This document shows, piece by piece, positions 18,722 through 26,147 of a stretch of 37,402 nt of DNA. The notes beneath the pieces were generated by a model. The model did not search any database. It saw nothing but the letters and a program-made list of their open reading frames with translations, and was not told the origin of the DNA. This DNA is from Jiangella anatolica. GTDB taxonomy: Bacteria; Actinomycetota; Actinomycetes; Jiangellales; Jiangellaceae. A program made the position numbers and the translations under genes. How positions within the stretch are numbered: position 1 is the stretch's first letter; each line of letters starts with the position of its first letter. The DNA is taken from NCBI RefSeq assembly GCF_003236295.1, contig NZ_POTW01000068.1, positions 1 through 37,402 on the forward strand, in the 5' to 3' direction.

Positions 18722-19857
18722 CGGGCCACCTCCACCCACTCGTGCTCGCGGGCCGACGTCATGACGGCCTCGGCCAGCCGGGCCGCGCGCAGTCCGTCGT
18801 CGAACGTGGGCAGGCCGTCGGGGACGGCGCCGGCGATGGCCTCGCCGGTGTCGGAGACGAACGCGTCGAAGCAGTCCTGGTAGCCCTGCGGGTGGCCGGC
18901 GGGCACGCGGGCGTAGCGCGCGGCCGGCGAGCTGAGCGTCTCGGGGTCGCGGACCAGCTGACTGCTGCGCTCGCGTCCGCCCCACCACAGCTGCTCGGGA
19001 TTCTCCTGGTCGAACGCGAGCGAACCGCGCGACCCGGACACCTCCAGCAGCAGCCGGTTCTTCCGGCCGGCCGACACCTGGCTGACGACGACCGAGCCGA
19101 TCGCTCCGGTCTCGGTGCCGAACTGGACGATCACCACGTCCTCGGTGGTGACGTCGCGCAGCGTCTCGGCGCCGCGCAGCTTGTTCACCGTCGACGCCTG
19201 TGCCGAGAGCCGGACGATCCGCTCCCCCGTCACGAACTCCATCAGGTCGCACCAGTGCGAGCCGATGTCGCCGAACGCACGGGTCGGGCCGCCCAGCTGC
19301 GGGTCGACCCGCCAGTTGTCGTCGGTCGGGTGCAGCAGCCAGTCCTGCAGGTAGCTGCCGTGGGCCAGGAAGATGCTGCCGACCTCGCCGGCGCGGACCC
19401 GCTCGCGGGCCTCGCGGACCATCGGGTGGAAGCGGTAGACGAACGGGACGGCGGCGATCCGGCCGGCCTCACGGGCGGCGGCGGTCATCGCGTGGGCGGC
19501 CTCGGTCGAGGTGGCGAGCGGCTTCTCGCAGACGACGTGCTTGCCGGCGGCCAGCGCCGCGAGCACGACCGGCTCGTGCAGGTGGTTCGGCGTGCACACG
19601 TGGACGACGTCGACGTCGGCGCTGCCGAGCAGCTCGTCGAGGGTCTCGTAGACCGCGTCCGCCTGGAGCTCGCCCTGCGCCGCCGCCGCGCGCTCCGGGG
19701 TGGAGCCGACGGCTCCGACCACCCGGCCGCCGGCCACCTGGACCGCCCGGGCGTGCACCCGGCCCATGAAGCCCGTCCCGACTATCGCCGCCCGGTAGCC
19801 GACTTCCGGGGACGAATCCGCACCGGCTGCACGGTCTGTGATCGGAGTCACTGCCAT
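18718..19857 (-). CDS. Gfo/Idh/MocA family sugar oxidoreductase
   Basis: The protein is 379 aa from the ATG at 19857. The N-terminal Rossmann fold (about 22-140) has the dinucleotide motif AIVGTGFMGRVHARAV and the family's EKP element, HVVCEKPLAT. The C-terminal domain has FVYRFHPMVREAR, GGPTRAFGDIGSHWCDLMEF (Asp/His in the active-site position), and WVEVAR at the end. It uses NAD(P) to oxidise or reduce a sugar carbonyl in the cytoplasm. Relatives include glycoside 3-dehydrogenases and inositol dehydrogenases. A possible upstream TTG (19899) lies inside the operator and promoter; the ATG has no Shine-Dalgarno, but a -10 box ends nine bases before it, pointing to a leaderless mRNA. It is the first gene of the operon. 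The 3-keto role is inferred from context. Confidence 0.9.
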   Translation of the reverse strand: MAVTPITDRAAGADSSPEVGYRAAIVGTGFMGRVHARAVQVAGGRVVGAVGSTPERAAAAQGELQADAVYETLDELLGSADVDVVHVCTPNHLHEPVVLAALAAGKHVVCEKPLATSTEAAHAMTAAAREAGRIAAVPFVYRFHPMVREARERVRAGEVGSIFLAHGSYLQDWLLHPTDDNWRVDPQLGGPTRAFGDIGSHWCDLMEFVTGERIVRLSAQASTVNKLRGAETLRDVTTEDVVIVQFGTETGAIGSVVVSQVSAGRKNRLLLEVSGSRGSLAFDQENPEQLWWGGRERSSQLVRDPETLSSPAARYARVPAGHPQGYQDCFDAFVSDTGEAIAGAVPDGLPTFDDGLRAARLAEAVMTSAREHEWVEVAR

Positions 19858-19865
19858 GGCAGAGG

Positions 19866-19895
19866 AACTTAGGGCCACTTTTGCATGCACGTCAA
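19866..19895 (-). promoter_or_regulatory. Promoter of the sugar operon (leaderless)
   Basis: On the minus strand TTGACG (19890-19895) and TAAGTT (19866-19871) are separated by 18 bases. The predicted RNA start falls within 0-3 bases of the ATG at 19857. No ribosome site exists between them. Confidence 0.6.
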
Positions 19896-19903
19896 GCAAA
19901 AGT
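19877..19903. promoter_or_regulatory. Candidate ROK-repressor operator
   Basis: The 8-bp inverted repeat ACTTTTGC (19877-19884) / GCAAAAGT (19896-19903) with an 11-base spacer straddles the -35 box and part of the spacer of the oxidoreductase promoter. It lies 66 bases before the divergent ROK gene. A direct repeat GTTGCGCGG occurs at 19902-19910 and 19932-19940 in the same gap. Binding would block the operon's promoter. The regulator identity is inferred from adjacency. Confidence 0.6.
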
Positions 19904-19968
19904 TGCGCGGCTGTTACCGCATGTCTGGATGTTGCGCGGGAAGAAGTCTGGTGTGTTTCACTAGTGCC

Positions 19969-21207
19969 ATGCTCGAAGGCGTAGGCGTCACGACGTCACG
20001 ACCGGCAAACGTCCAGCCAGACGGCGCCTCCATGTACTCCGCGGGGTCGCTGTTCCAGCTGCTGCGTGATGGCCGGCCGCGCACGCGCGCCGAGCTCGCC
20101 GCCGAGACCGGGCTGGCCCGTTCCACCGTCACTCAGCGGGTCGACTCCCTGCTCGCGAGCAACCTCATCGGGCCGGCCGACAAGGCCGCCTCCACCGGCG
20201 GCCGGCCGCCCACCCGGTTCGCGTTCAACCCCAACGCGCGGTATGTGCTGGCCGCCGACATCGGCGCCACGCACGCGCGGCTCGCGCTCACCGACCTCGC
20301 CGCACAGGTGCTCGCCCAGTCCGCCGACGACCTCCTCGTCGCCGCCGGTCCCGAGACGGTCCTCGACTGGATCGACCGGGTCGGCCACGACCTCATCGCC
20401 TCCGCCGGCCGCGACCCCGCCGACCTGCTCGGCGTCGGCATCGGCCTGCCCGGCCCGGTGGAGCACTCCAGCGGCCGCCCGGTCAGCCCGCCGATCATGC
20501 CCGGCTGGGACGGCTTCGACGTGCAGGGCTACCTGCAGGACCGGTTCGGCGCCGTCGCGCTCGTCGACAACGATGTGAACATCATGGCGCTCGGCGAGCA
20601 CCACGTGGCCTGGAGCGATGCGCCGCACATGATGTTCGTCAAGGTCGCCACCGGCATCGGCAGCGGCCTGATCAGCGACGGGCGGCTGCACCGCGGCGCC
20701 CAGGGCGCGGCCGGCGACATGGGGCACCTCCAGTTGCCGCACGGCACCGACGTGGTCTGCCGCTGCGGCAACACCGGCTGCCTCGAGGCGGTCGCCAGCG
20801 GTGCGGCCATCGCGGCCAAGCTCGCCGCGCGGGGGACCGAGGCGAAGTCCAGCTTCGACGTCGTCGCGCTGGCGCGGGGCGGCAACATCGAGGCGCTGCA
20901 GCTGCTGCGGCAGGCCGGCCGCGACATCGGCGAGGTGCTGGCCGCCGCGGTCAGCCTCTTCAACCCGTCCGTCATCGTCATCGGCGGGTCGCTCTCCCAG
21001 GCCGGCGAGCACCTGATCGCCGGCGTCCGCGAGATCGTCTACCGGCGGTCGCTGCCGCTGGCCACCCAGGACCTGCGGATCGTGCAGTCCAGCACCGGCG
21101 ACCGGGCCGGCATCATCGGCGCCGCCGTCATGGTCGTCGACCACGCGCTGGCGCCGGCGCAGGTGGACCTGCTGATGGCCTCCGCACCCGCCGCGACGGT
21201 CGGCTGA
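19969..21207 (+). CDS. ROK-family transcriptional repressor
   Basis: The protein is 412 aa from the ATG at 19969; the longer ATG at 19885 would place the N terminus within the operator, and a shorter start at 20032 (MYSAGS) is possible. An N-terminal winged HTH (about 20-75, LFQLLRDGRPRTRAELAAETGLARSTVTQRVDSLLASNL) precedes a ROK sugar-kinase-like domain with the ATP-type motif ADIGATHARLALTD and VDNDVNIMALGEHH. The ROK zinc signature is CRCGNTGCLE and the phosphate motif is near GTGIGSGL (here ATGIGSGL). It is divergent to the transporter operon, with 111 bases between the two starts, and probably senses a sugar or sugar phosphate and derepresses both genes. The GDMGH segment has Asp where kinases usually have Glu, consistent with a ligand sensor rather than an active kinase. 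Confidence 0.92.
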   Translation: MLEGVGVTTSRPANVQPDGASMYSAGSLFQLLRDGRPRTRAELAAETGLARSTVTQRVDSLLASNLIGPADKAASTGGRPPTRFAFNPNARYVLAADIGATHARLALTDLAAQVLAQSADDLLVAAGPETVLDWIDRVGHDLIASAGRDPADLLGVGIGLPGPVEHSSGRPVSPPIMPGWDGFDVQGYLQDRFGAVALVDNDVNIMALGEHHVAWSDAPHMMFVKVATGIGSGLISDGRLHRGAQGAAGDMGHLQLPHGTDVVCRCGNTGCLEAVASGAAIAAKLAARGTEAKSSFDVVALARGGNIEALQLLRQAGRDIGEVLAAAVSLFNPSVIVIGGSLSQAGEHLIAGVREIVYRRSLPLATQDLRIVQSSTGDRAGIIGAAVMVVDHALAPAQVDLLMASAPAATVG

Positions 21208-21425
21208 CGCCGCGGTTCAATCCGTCCGCCCCCGGCGTGTGCTGCGACTGGGCCGCCTTCGTCACCTGATCATTTTTCCGTAAACGATCAGGTGACCCGA
21301 GGCCGTCGTGCGGCGTCGTTACCTCACCTGATCGTCTCCACCATGTGGACGCCAGCCGATCAGGTGACGAAGCGGCCCGATCTTCGGCGCGGTAGGTCAC
21401 CTGATCATCGTCACTGGACCGGCCG
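21208..21425. repeat. Array of alternating GTCACCTGATC half-palindromes
   Basis: Five copies of the 10-11 base element lie in 147 bases, alternating in strand: plus at 21261-21271, minus at 21286-21296, plus at 21324-21333 (10 of 11 bases), minus at 21358-21368, plus at 21396-21406. The first pair makes a perfect 11-bp stem with a 14-base T-rich loop; the second makes a 10-bp stem with a 24-base loop that itself contains TCCAC-CAT-GTGGA. The array fills the gap between two convergent genes. It could be a bidirectional terminator, a protein-binding array or a mobile intergenic repeat. Confidence 0.85.
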
Positions 21426-22073
21426 TCAGCCCTCGGCGAGGAGCTGCTCGAACGGCGTCGGGACGGCGAACGGGTCGGCCGCCTCGCGGGGATCGCGGGC
21501 GGTCACCAGTTCGGCGAGCTCGCGGGCGCCGCGCTCGATCCGCCGCGTCAGCCCGGTCGGCGCGCTGCCGTCGCCGTCCTGCTCCGAGCCCCAGTCCGAC
21601 GTCGCCGCGTACACCGCCGTCGGCAGGACGATCGCGTGCAGGTAGGTGAACAGCGGGCGCATCGCGTGCTCCAGGGCCAGCGAGTGCCGCTCGGTGCCGC
21701 CGGTCGCGCCGAGCAGCACCGGCATCCCCTCCAGTGCGTCGGCCTCGACGACGTCGAAGAACGTCTTGAACAGGCCGCTGTAGGAGGCGGTGAAGATCGG
21801 CGACACCGCGATCAGCCCGTCGGCCGTCGTCACCGCCTCGATCGCCCGCCCGAGCGGCTCGCTGGGAAAGCCGCTGAGCAGGTGGTTCGTCAGGTCGTGC
21901 GCGTGCTCGCGGAGCTCGACCACGCGCAGGTCGACGTCGACGTCGCGGAGGGCGAACTGCCGGTTGACGGCGTCGGCCAGCCGGTCGGCCAGCAGCCGGG
22001 TCGACGACGGCTGGCGCAGCCCCGCCGACACGACCGCGATCCGCCGCGACGTCCTCGGCGCCGGGTTCGTCAT
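21426..22073 (-). CDS. NAD(P)H-dependent FMN reductase (LLM partner)
   Basis: The protein has 215 aa. The ATG at 22073 overlaps the upstream monooxygenase stop by ATGA. It has a flavodoxin-like fold starting RRIAVVSAGLRQPSSTRLLADRLA, with an FMN-phosphate loop (GLRQPSST), SPIFTASYSGLFKTFFD as the substrate/isoalloxazine edge, and LLGATGGTERHSLALEHAMRPLF. This matches NADPH-dependent FMN reductases, in particular the CE1759 type that accompanies CE1758-type luciferase-like monooxygenases. It supplies reduced FMN to the partner enzyme. The start is decided by the overlap. The substrate of the pair is unknown. Confidence 0.9.
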   Translation of the reverse strand: MTNPAPRTSRRIAVVSAGLRQPSSTRLLADRLADAVNRQFALRDVDVDLRVVELREHAHDLTNHLLSGFPSEPLGRAIEAVTTADGLIAVSPIFTASYSGLFKTFFDVVEADALEGMPVLLGATGGTERHSLALEHAMRPLFTYLHAIVLPTAVYAATSDWGSEQDGDGSAPTGLTRRIERGARELAELVTARDPREAADPFAVPTPFEQLLAEG

Positions 22074-23218
22074 CGGGTGGCCTCCGCGTTCTCGGCCGTC
22101 CGGCCGGTGACGTCGTCCTTCGCGTGCACCGTCGTGTCGCGTGCCCCGCCGGCGGCCGCGACCAGCGACGCGTGCGTCGGCGCGTCCGGGACGTGCTCCG
22201 GCCGGCCGATCGCCATCTCGCGGCGCAGCACCGGCACGACCTCGGTCCCGAGGATCTCGATCTGCTCCAGGACGATGTCCAGCGGCAGGCCGGCGTGGTC
22301 CATGAGGAACAGCTGACGCTGGTAGTCGCCGACGTCGTGGCGCATGGCCGCGTACCGGTCGATGACCTGCTGCGGGCTGCCCACCGTCAGCGGCGTCTGG
22401 TCCATGAACTCCTCCAGCGACGGGCCGTGGCCGTACACCGGCGCGACGTCGAAGTAGGGGCGGAACTCGCGGATCGCGTCCTGCGAGTTGGGCCGCATGA
22501 ACACCTGCCCGCCGAGCCCGACGATCGCGGTGTCGGCCGCGCCGTGGCCGTAGTGCTCGAAGCGGCGGCGGTAGAGCTGCACCATCTGCTTCGTGTGCGA
22601 CATCGGCCAGAAGATGTTGTTGTGGAAGAATCCGTCGCCGTAGTAGGCGGCCTGCTCGGCGATCTCCGGGCTGCGGATCGAGCCGTGCCAGACGAACGGC
22701 GGCACCCCGTCCAGCGGCCGCGGCGTCGAGGTGAACCCCTGCAGCGGCGTGCGGAATCGGCCCTGCCAGTCGACGACGTCCTCTCTCCACAGGCGGTGCA
22801 GCAGCGCGTAGTTCTCCACAGCCAGCGCGATGCCGTCGCGGATGTCCTTGCCGAACCACGGGTAGACCGGGCCGGTGTTGCCGCGGCCCATCATCAGGTC
22901 CACGCGGCCGTCCGTGAGGTGCTGCAGCTTGGCGTAGTTCTCCGCGATCAGCACCGGGTCGGTCGTCGTGATCAGCGTCGTCGCGGTCGAGAGGATGATC
23001 CGCTCGGTCTGCGCGCCGATGTAGGCCAGCGTCGTGGTCGGCGCCGACGCGATGAACGGCGGGTTGTGGTGCTCACCGGTCGCGAAGACGTCCAGGCCGA
23101 CCTCCTCGGCCTTCTTCGCGATCGCCACCGTCGCCTTGATGCGCTCGTGCTCGGTGGGCGTCCGCCCGGTGGTGGGATCGGTGGTCACGTCCCCCACCGT
23201 GAAGATCCCGAACTGCAT
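22070..23218 (-). CDS. LLM-class flavin-dependent monooxygenase (CE1758-like)
   Basis: The protein has 382 aa. The ATG at 23218 has GAGGGAG about 10 bases upstream. It is a bacterial-luciferase-like TIM barrel, MQFGIFTVGDVTTDP, with GLDVFATGEHHNPPFIASAP, ILSTATTLITTTDPVLIAENYAKLQHLTDGR and VDLMMGRGNTGP as the typical LLM blocks. The C-terminal 40 residues are a polar tail. With the downstream FMN reductase it forms a two-component system: the reductase makes FMNH2 and this enzyme uses it with O2 to oxidise an organic substrate. The chemical target is not readable. A palindrome GTTGAC-GT-GTCAAC lies 26 bases before the start, suggesting regulation by a small-molecule-responsive repressor. Confidence 0.9.
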   Translation of the reverse strand: MQFGIFTVGDVTTDPTTGRTPTEHERIKATVAIAKKAEEVGLDVFATGEHHNPPFIASAPTTTLAYIGAQTERIILSTATTLITTTDPVLIAENYAKLQHLTDGRVDLMMGRGNTGPVYPWFGKDIRDGIALAVENYALLHRLWREDVVDWQGRFRTPLQGFTSTPRPLDGVPPFVWHGSIRSPEIAEQAAYYGDGFFHNNIFWPMSHTKQMVQLYRRRFEHYGHGAADTAIVGLGGQVFMRPNSQDAIREFRPYFDVAPVYGHGPSLEEFMDQTPLTVGSPQQVIDRYAAMRHDVGDYQRQLFLMDHAGLPLDIVLEQIEILGTEVVPVLRREMAIGRPEHVPDAPTHASLVAAAGGARDTTVHAKDDVTGRTAENAEATR

Positions 23219-23243
23219 CTCGCGTCACTCCCTCTCGCCGACT

Positions 23244-23257
23244 GTTGACGTGTCAAC
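23244..23257. promoter_or_regulatory. GTTGACGTGTCAAC palindrome upstream of LLM gene
   Basis: A 6-bp inverted repeat with a 2-base centre lies 26 bases before the monooxygenase ATG. It contains a -35-like TTGACA on the minus strand. It matches 12 of 14 bases with the palindrome at 26078-26091. Confidence 0.5.
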
Positions 23258-23259
23258 CA

Positions 23260-23820
23260 AATGTACCCGCGACAACGGGCCGGCGCGTCCTCGTATTCCA
23301 GAGTGTCACGTCGTCGCGGCCGGGCGGCAGCCCTTGGCACGCTCGCGCGCTCCACAAAGGGGACGAATCAGGCACCCCAGGTGACCACCGACGTGCCAAG
23401 CCGGCGCCCGCCGACGGTGCGCGGCCACGCCCTCGACGTCTGGTCGACGAGCGGTCGACTGTGGCGTCGACCGGTGGACCACAGCAGACGAGCCGCCGCT
23501 GCCGTACGCCGCGGCTGCGCCCTGCGGGTGTGGGTGCGCAGGGCCCAGCCGGCGCCACGACCGGGCGCCAACGCCACCACCGCCGACCACCCGGTCCGGG
23601 CCGACGGCCCGCACGGCTCGCCGCCACACCGGCAAGGACTGCGCCCCGGCCGGCTCGGCACCGTCGCGGCGCCACAGCCGGGCCGCACCCCGCGACCCGT
23701 CGCCACCGTCCGCCGAGCCGGCGACGACCCGCCGTTCCGGCCGGTGCCCACATCAGCGCGGCCGTGCGGGCGTCGGCGTCGGCTAGCCGCTGCTCGCGCG
23801 CCGCCGTCACCAGCCGCGGG
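23260..23820. other. About 560 bases with no convincing gene
   Basis: This lies between the xylulokinase stop and the monooxygenase start. Several frames stay open on both strands but give only Arg/Pro/Ala-rich low-quality peptides without domains, as expected for GC-rich noncoding DNA. It contains a 9-bp inverted repeat CTTGGCACG (23333-23341) / CGTGCCAAG (23392-23400), and an overlapping alternative CCCTT (23331-23335) / AAGGG (23357-23361), plus several GTCGAC sites near 23440-23480. Its role is unknown: a leader, a terminator or decayed sequence. Confidence 0.45.
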
Positions 23821-25209
23821 TCAGCCGTGCAACCGGACGCGCGCCTCGGCGTAGGCCTGGCGGACGCTGCCGCTGCCGCCGTCGCCCACTGGCTCGACCG
23901 TGGTCTCCACCTCCAGCGGCCAGTCCGGCGGGGTCGCGGCGCCGGAGAGCGCCCACGCCGCCTGCCGGGCGGCGCCGAGCGCGACGTACTCGCCCGGGGC
24001 CGGGACCAGCACCGGCGTGCCGAACACCTCGGGCGCGACGGCGCGGACGGCGGCCGACCTGGCCGCCCCGCCGATGAGCAGCACCCGGCGGACCTCCACG
24101 CCCTGCGCCGCCAGCGCGTCGACACCGTCGGCGAGCCCGCAGAGCATGCCCTCGACGGCGGCACGGGCCAGGTTCTGCGGGGTCATCGCGGCGCGGGTGA
24201 GGTTGACCAGCGAGCCGGTGGCGTCCGGCAGATCCGGCGTGCGCTCGCCGTCCAGATACGGGAGCAGCACCAGCCCGCCGGCCCCGGACGCGGCCTCGAG
24301 CGCGAGCCGGTCCAGTCCGGCGAGGTCGGTGCCGAGCAGCGTCGCGGCGGCGGTGAGGACACGGGCCGCGTTGAGTGTGGCGACGAGCGGCAGGTGCCGG
24401 CCGGTGGCGTCGGCGAATCCGGCGACGGTGCCGGTCGGGTCGGCGACCGGCTGCTCGGACACCGCGAACGCCGTCCCACTCGTCCCGAGCGAGACCACGA
24501 CGTCACCGGGAGCGAGCGTCAGCCCGAGCGCGGCGCCCATGTTGTCGCCGGTGCCGGGCGCGATCGCCGCACCGGCCGCCGTCGACCCGGTCACCTCGGC
24601 GGGCGACGCGACCCGGGGCACGCCGATCGGCCGGCCGAAACCGAGTTCCAGCAGGTCAAGACGGTACTCGTTGGTCGCCGCGGACCAGTAGCCGGTGCCG
24701 GAGGCGTCGCCGCGGTCGGTGACGGCCTCGGCCGGCTGGCCGGCCAGCCGCCAGCTCAGGTAGTCGTGCGGCAACATGACCTGCGCGACCCGGGCGGCGT
24801 GGTCCGGCTCGTGCCGGGCCAGCCAGCGCAGCTTGGTGACGGTGAAGCTGGCGACCGGCACCAGGCCGACGGCCTCGGCCCAGGCCGCGGGGCCGCCCAG
24901 CTCGGCGGTCAGGTCGCGGGCGGCGCCGGCTGAGCGGGTGTCGTTCCAGAGCAGCGCCGGCCGGACGACCTCGCCGTCGTCGTCGAGGACGACCATGCCG
25001 TGCTGCTGCCCGCCGACGGCGACCGCGGCGGCCCGGTCCAGCAGCCCGTCGCCGGCGGTGCGGAGCGCGTCCCACCAGGCCTGCGGGTCGACCTCGGTGC
25101 CGTCGGGATGATCGGCCCGCCCGGTCGCCACGACGGCGCCGTCGTCGGCGTCGACGAGGACGACCTTGCTGGACTGGGTGGACGAGTCGATGCCGGCGAC
25201 GAGGGTCAT
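23821..25209 (-). CDS. xylB: Xylulokinase-like FGGY carbohydrate kinase
   Basis: The protein has 462 aa with ATG at 25209; the ribosome site is weak, so it is likely read as part of a transcript with the upstream FrnE-like gene (49-base gap). FGGY fold: [17 protein letters not shown] (phosphate-binding), [16 protein letters not shown] with LLWNDTRS (catalytic/ribulose-type binding), [35 protein letters not shown] (adenosine/phosphate region), and [29 protein letters not shown] near the C terminus. It phosphorylates a ketopentose, most likely D-xylulose, with ATP in the cytoplasm. The length is slightly below the typical 480-500. The gene symbol is a family assignment; another pentulose is possible. 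Confidence 0.85.
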   Translation of the reverse strand: MTLVAGIDSSTQSSKVVLVDADDGAVVATGRADHPDGTEVDPQAWWDALRTAGDGLLDRAAAVAVGGQQHGMVVLDDDGEVVRPALLWNDTRSAGAARDLTAELGGPAAWAEAVGLVPVASFTVTKLRWLARHEPDHAARVAQVMLPHDYLSWRLAGQPAEAVTDRGDASGTGYWSAATNEYRLDLLELGFGRPIGVPRVASPAEVTGSTAAGAAIAPGTGDNMGAALGLTLAPGDVVVSLGTSGTAFAVSEQPVADPTGTVAGFADATGRHLPLVATLNAARVLTAAATLLGTDLAGLDRLALEAASGAGGLVLLPYLDGERTPDLPDATGSLVNLTRAAMTPQNLARAAVEGMLCGLADGVDALAAQGVEVRRVLLIGGAARSAAVRAVAPEVFGTPVLVPAPGEYVALGAARQAAWALSGAATPPDWPLEVETTVEPVGDGGSGSVRQAYAEARVRLHG

Positions 25210-25258
25210 GCCCGCATCATGCCCGTTGCGGTGGCGTGTCCGCGACGGCGGGATCGGC

Positions 25259-25909
25259 TCAGGCGGTCGCGGCGACCGCGCGGCGGTAGGCCTCGGCCAG
25301 CGCGCCGTCGAACACCTCGACCGGCTGCGCGCCCGACACCCCGTGCGTCCGGCCCATGACGAAGAACGGCACGCCGCTGGCGCCGAACTGCCGGGCCAGG
25401 TCGATCTCGGCCCGCACGTCGTCCGCGTAGTCGTCGCCGTCGAGCACCCGTCGCGCCTCGTCGGCCGGCACGCCGACCTCGGCCGCCAGCCGGACGACGT
25501 TCTCGGGCGTGCCGAGGTGCACGGACTCGATGAGATGGGCGCGCATCAGCCGCTCGTGCAGCTCCGGCCCGACGCCGTGCTCGCGGGCCAGGTGCGCCAC
25601 CCGGTGCGCGCCGAACGTGTTCGCCACCCTGGCGGTGTCGAGGTGGTAGTCCAGGCCCTCGGCCGCGGCCAGCGTCGTGACCCGCTCGTTCATCTGGACG
25701 ACCTGCTCGGCGCTGACGCCGTACTTCGTCCGCAGGCTCTCCGACACCGGGCCGTCGGCGCCGGGCGGCGTGGACGGGTCCAGCTGGAAGCTCCGCCACA
25801 CGATCTCGACGTCGCCGGCGTGCTCGAACCGGCCGAGCGCGGTCTCCAGCCGCCGCTTGCCGATGTAGCACCACGGGCAGACGAAATCCGACCACACCTC
25901 GACCAGCAT
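25259..25909 (-). CDS. DsbA-like oxidoreductase of the FrnE family
   Basis: The protein is 216 aa from the ATG at 25909, chosen because AGGAG lies nine bases upstream and the product begins [18 protein letters not shown]. The thioredoxin-fold active site CPWC (residues 11-14) is followed by a helical insert and the cis-Pro loop [11 protein letters not shown] (about 178-188). There is no signal peptide, so it is a cytosolic thiol-disulfide or 2-hydroxychromene-carboxylate-isomerase-type enzyme. The FrnE proteins of actinomycetes belong here and act in polyketide maturation or stress response. A 39-aa Cys-containing peptide is encoded 44 bases upstream on the same strand. Confidence 0.88.
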   Translation of the reverse strand: MLVEVWSDFVCPWCYIGKRRLETALGRFEHAGDVEIVWRSFQLDPSTPPGADGPVSESLRTKYGVSAEQVVQMNERVTTLAAAEGLDYHLDTARVANTFGAHRVAHLAREHGVGPELHERLMRAHLIESVHLGTPENVVRLAAEVGVPADEARRVLDGDDYADDVRAEIDLARQFGASGVPFFVMGRTHGVSGAQPVEVFDGALAEAYRRAVAATA

Positions 25910-25953
25910 TCTGGCGTTCTCCTCGCGTTGTCGTGGTTCCGGCGCCGGCGCGC

Positions 25954-26073
25954 TCAGAGCGCGCAGAAACCGTCGGCGCACTCGCCGGCATCCGCGGCGC
26001 CGGCGTCACCGAGCACGATCAGCCCACTCGGAGCCTCGTCGGTCGTGGTCGCCTCGTCCCGGGGTTCGCTCAT
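25954..26073 (-). CDS. Small peptide with C-terminal CADGFC motif
   Basis: A 39-aa frame, ATG at 26073 to TGA at 25954, MSEPRDEATTTDEAP then SGLIVLGDAGAADAGECADGFCAL at the C terminus. The Cys-X4-Cys pair near the end could bind metal or form a disulfide, and may relate to the adjacent thiol oxidoreductase. There is no clear Shine-Dalgarno; the palindrome at 26078-26091 lies four bases before the ATG. The coding call rests on acceptable codon use, an N-terminal acidic tail and conservation-like Cys placement; I do not know a family name for it. Confidence 0.55.
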   Translation of the reverse strand: MSEPRDEATTTDEAPSGLIVLGDAGAADAGECADGFCAL

Positions 26074-26077
26074 GATG

Positions 26078-26091
26078 GTTGAAGCGTCAAC
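26078..26091. promoter_or_regulatory. GTTGAAGCGTCAAC palindrome before the Cys peptide
   Basis: It is a near-perfect inverted repeat, identical in 12 of 14 positions to the site at 23244-23257. Its position immediately before the small ORF suggests a shared repressor. MarR-like recognition is only a guess. Confidence 0.45.
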
Positions 26092-26147
26092 GGGTCCCGG
26101 CGCATTCCCCGATTCCGGGCGGCGCCGGCCGCGGGCGCCACGCAGGG

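Noticed and set aside
21261-21407. CRISPR array
   Set aside because: The elements alternate strand, are only 11 bases long and have unequal spacers; no cas genes nearby.
23245-24933. 562-codon plus frame across the gene-free block and into the kinase
   Set aside because: Its second half is antisense to the xylulokinase and its first half has no domain, so it is not evidence for a gene at 23260-23820.
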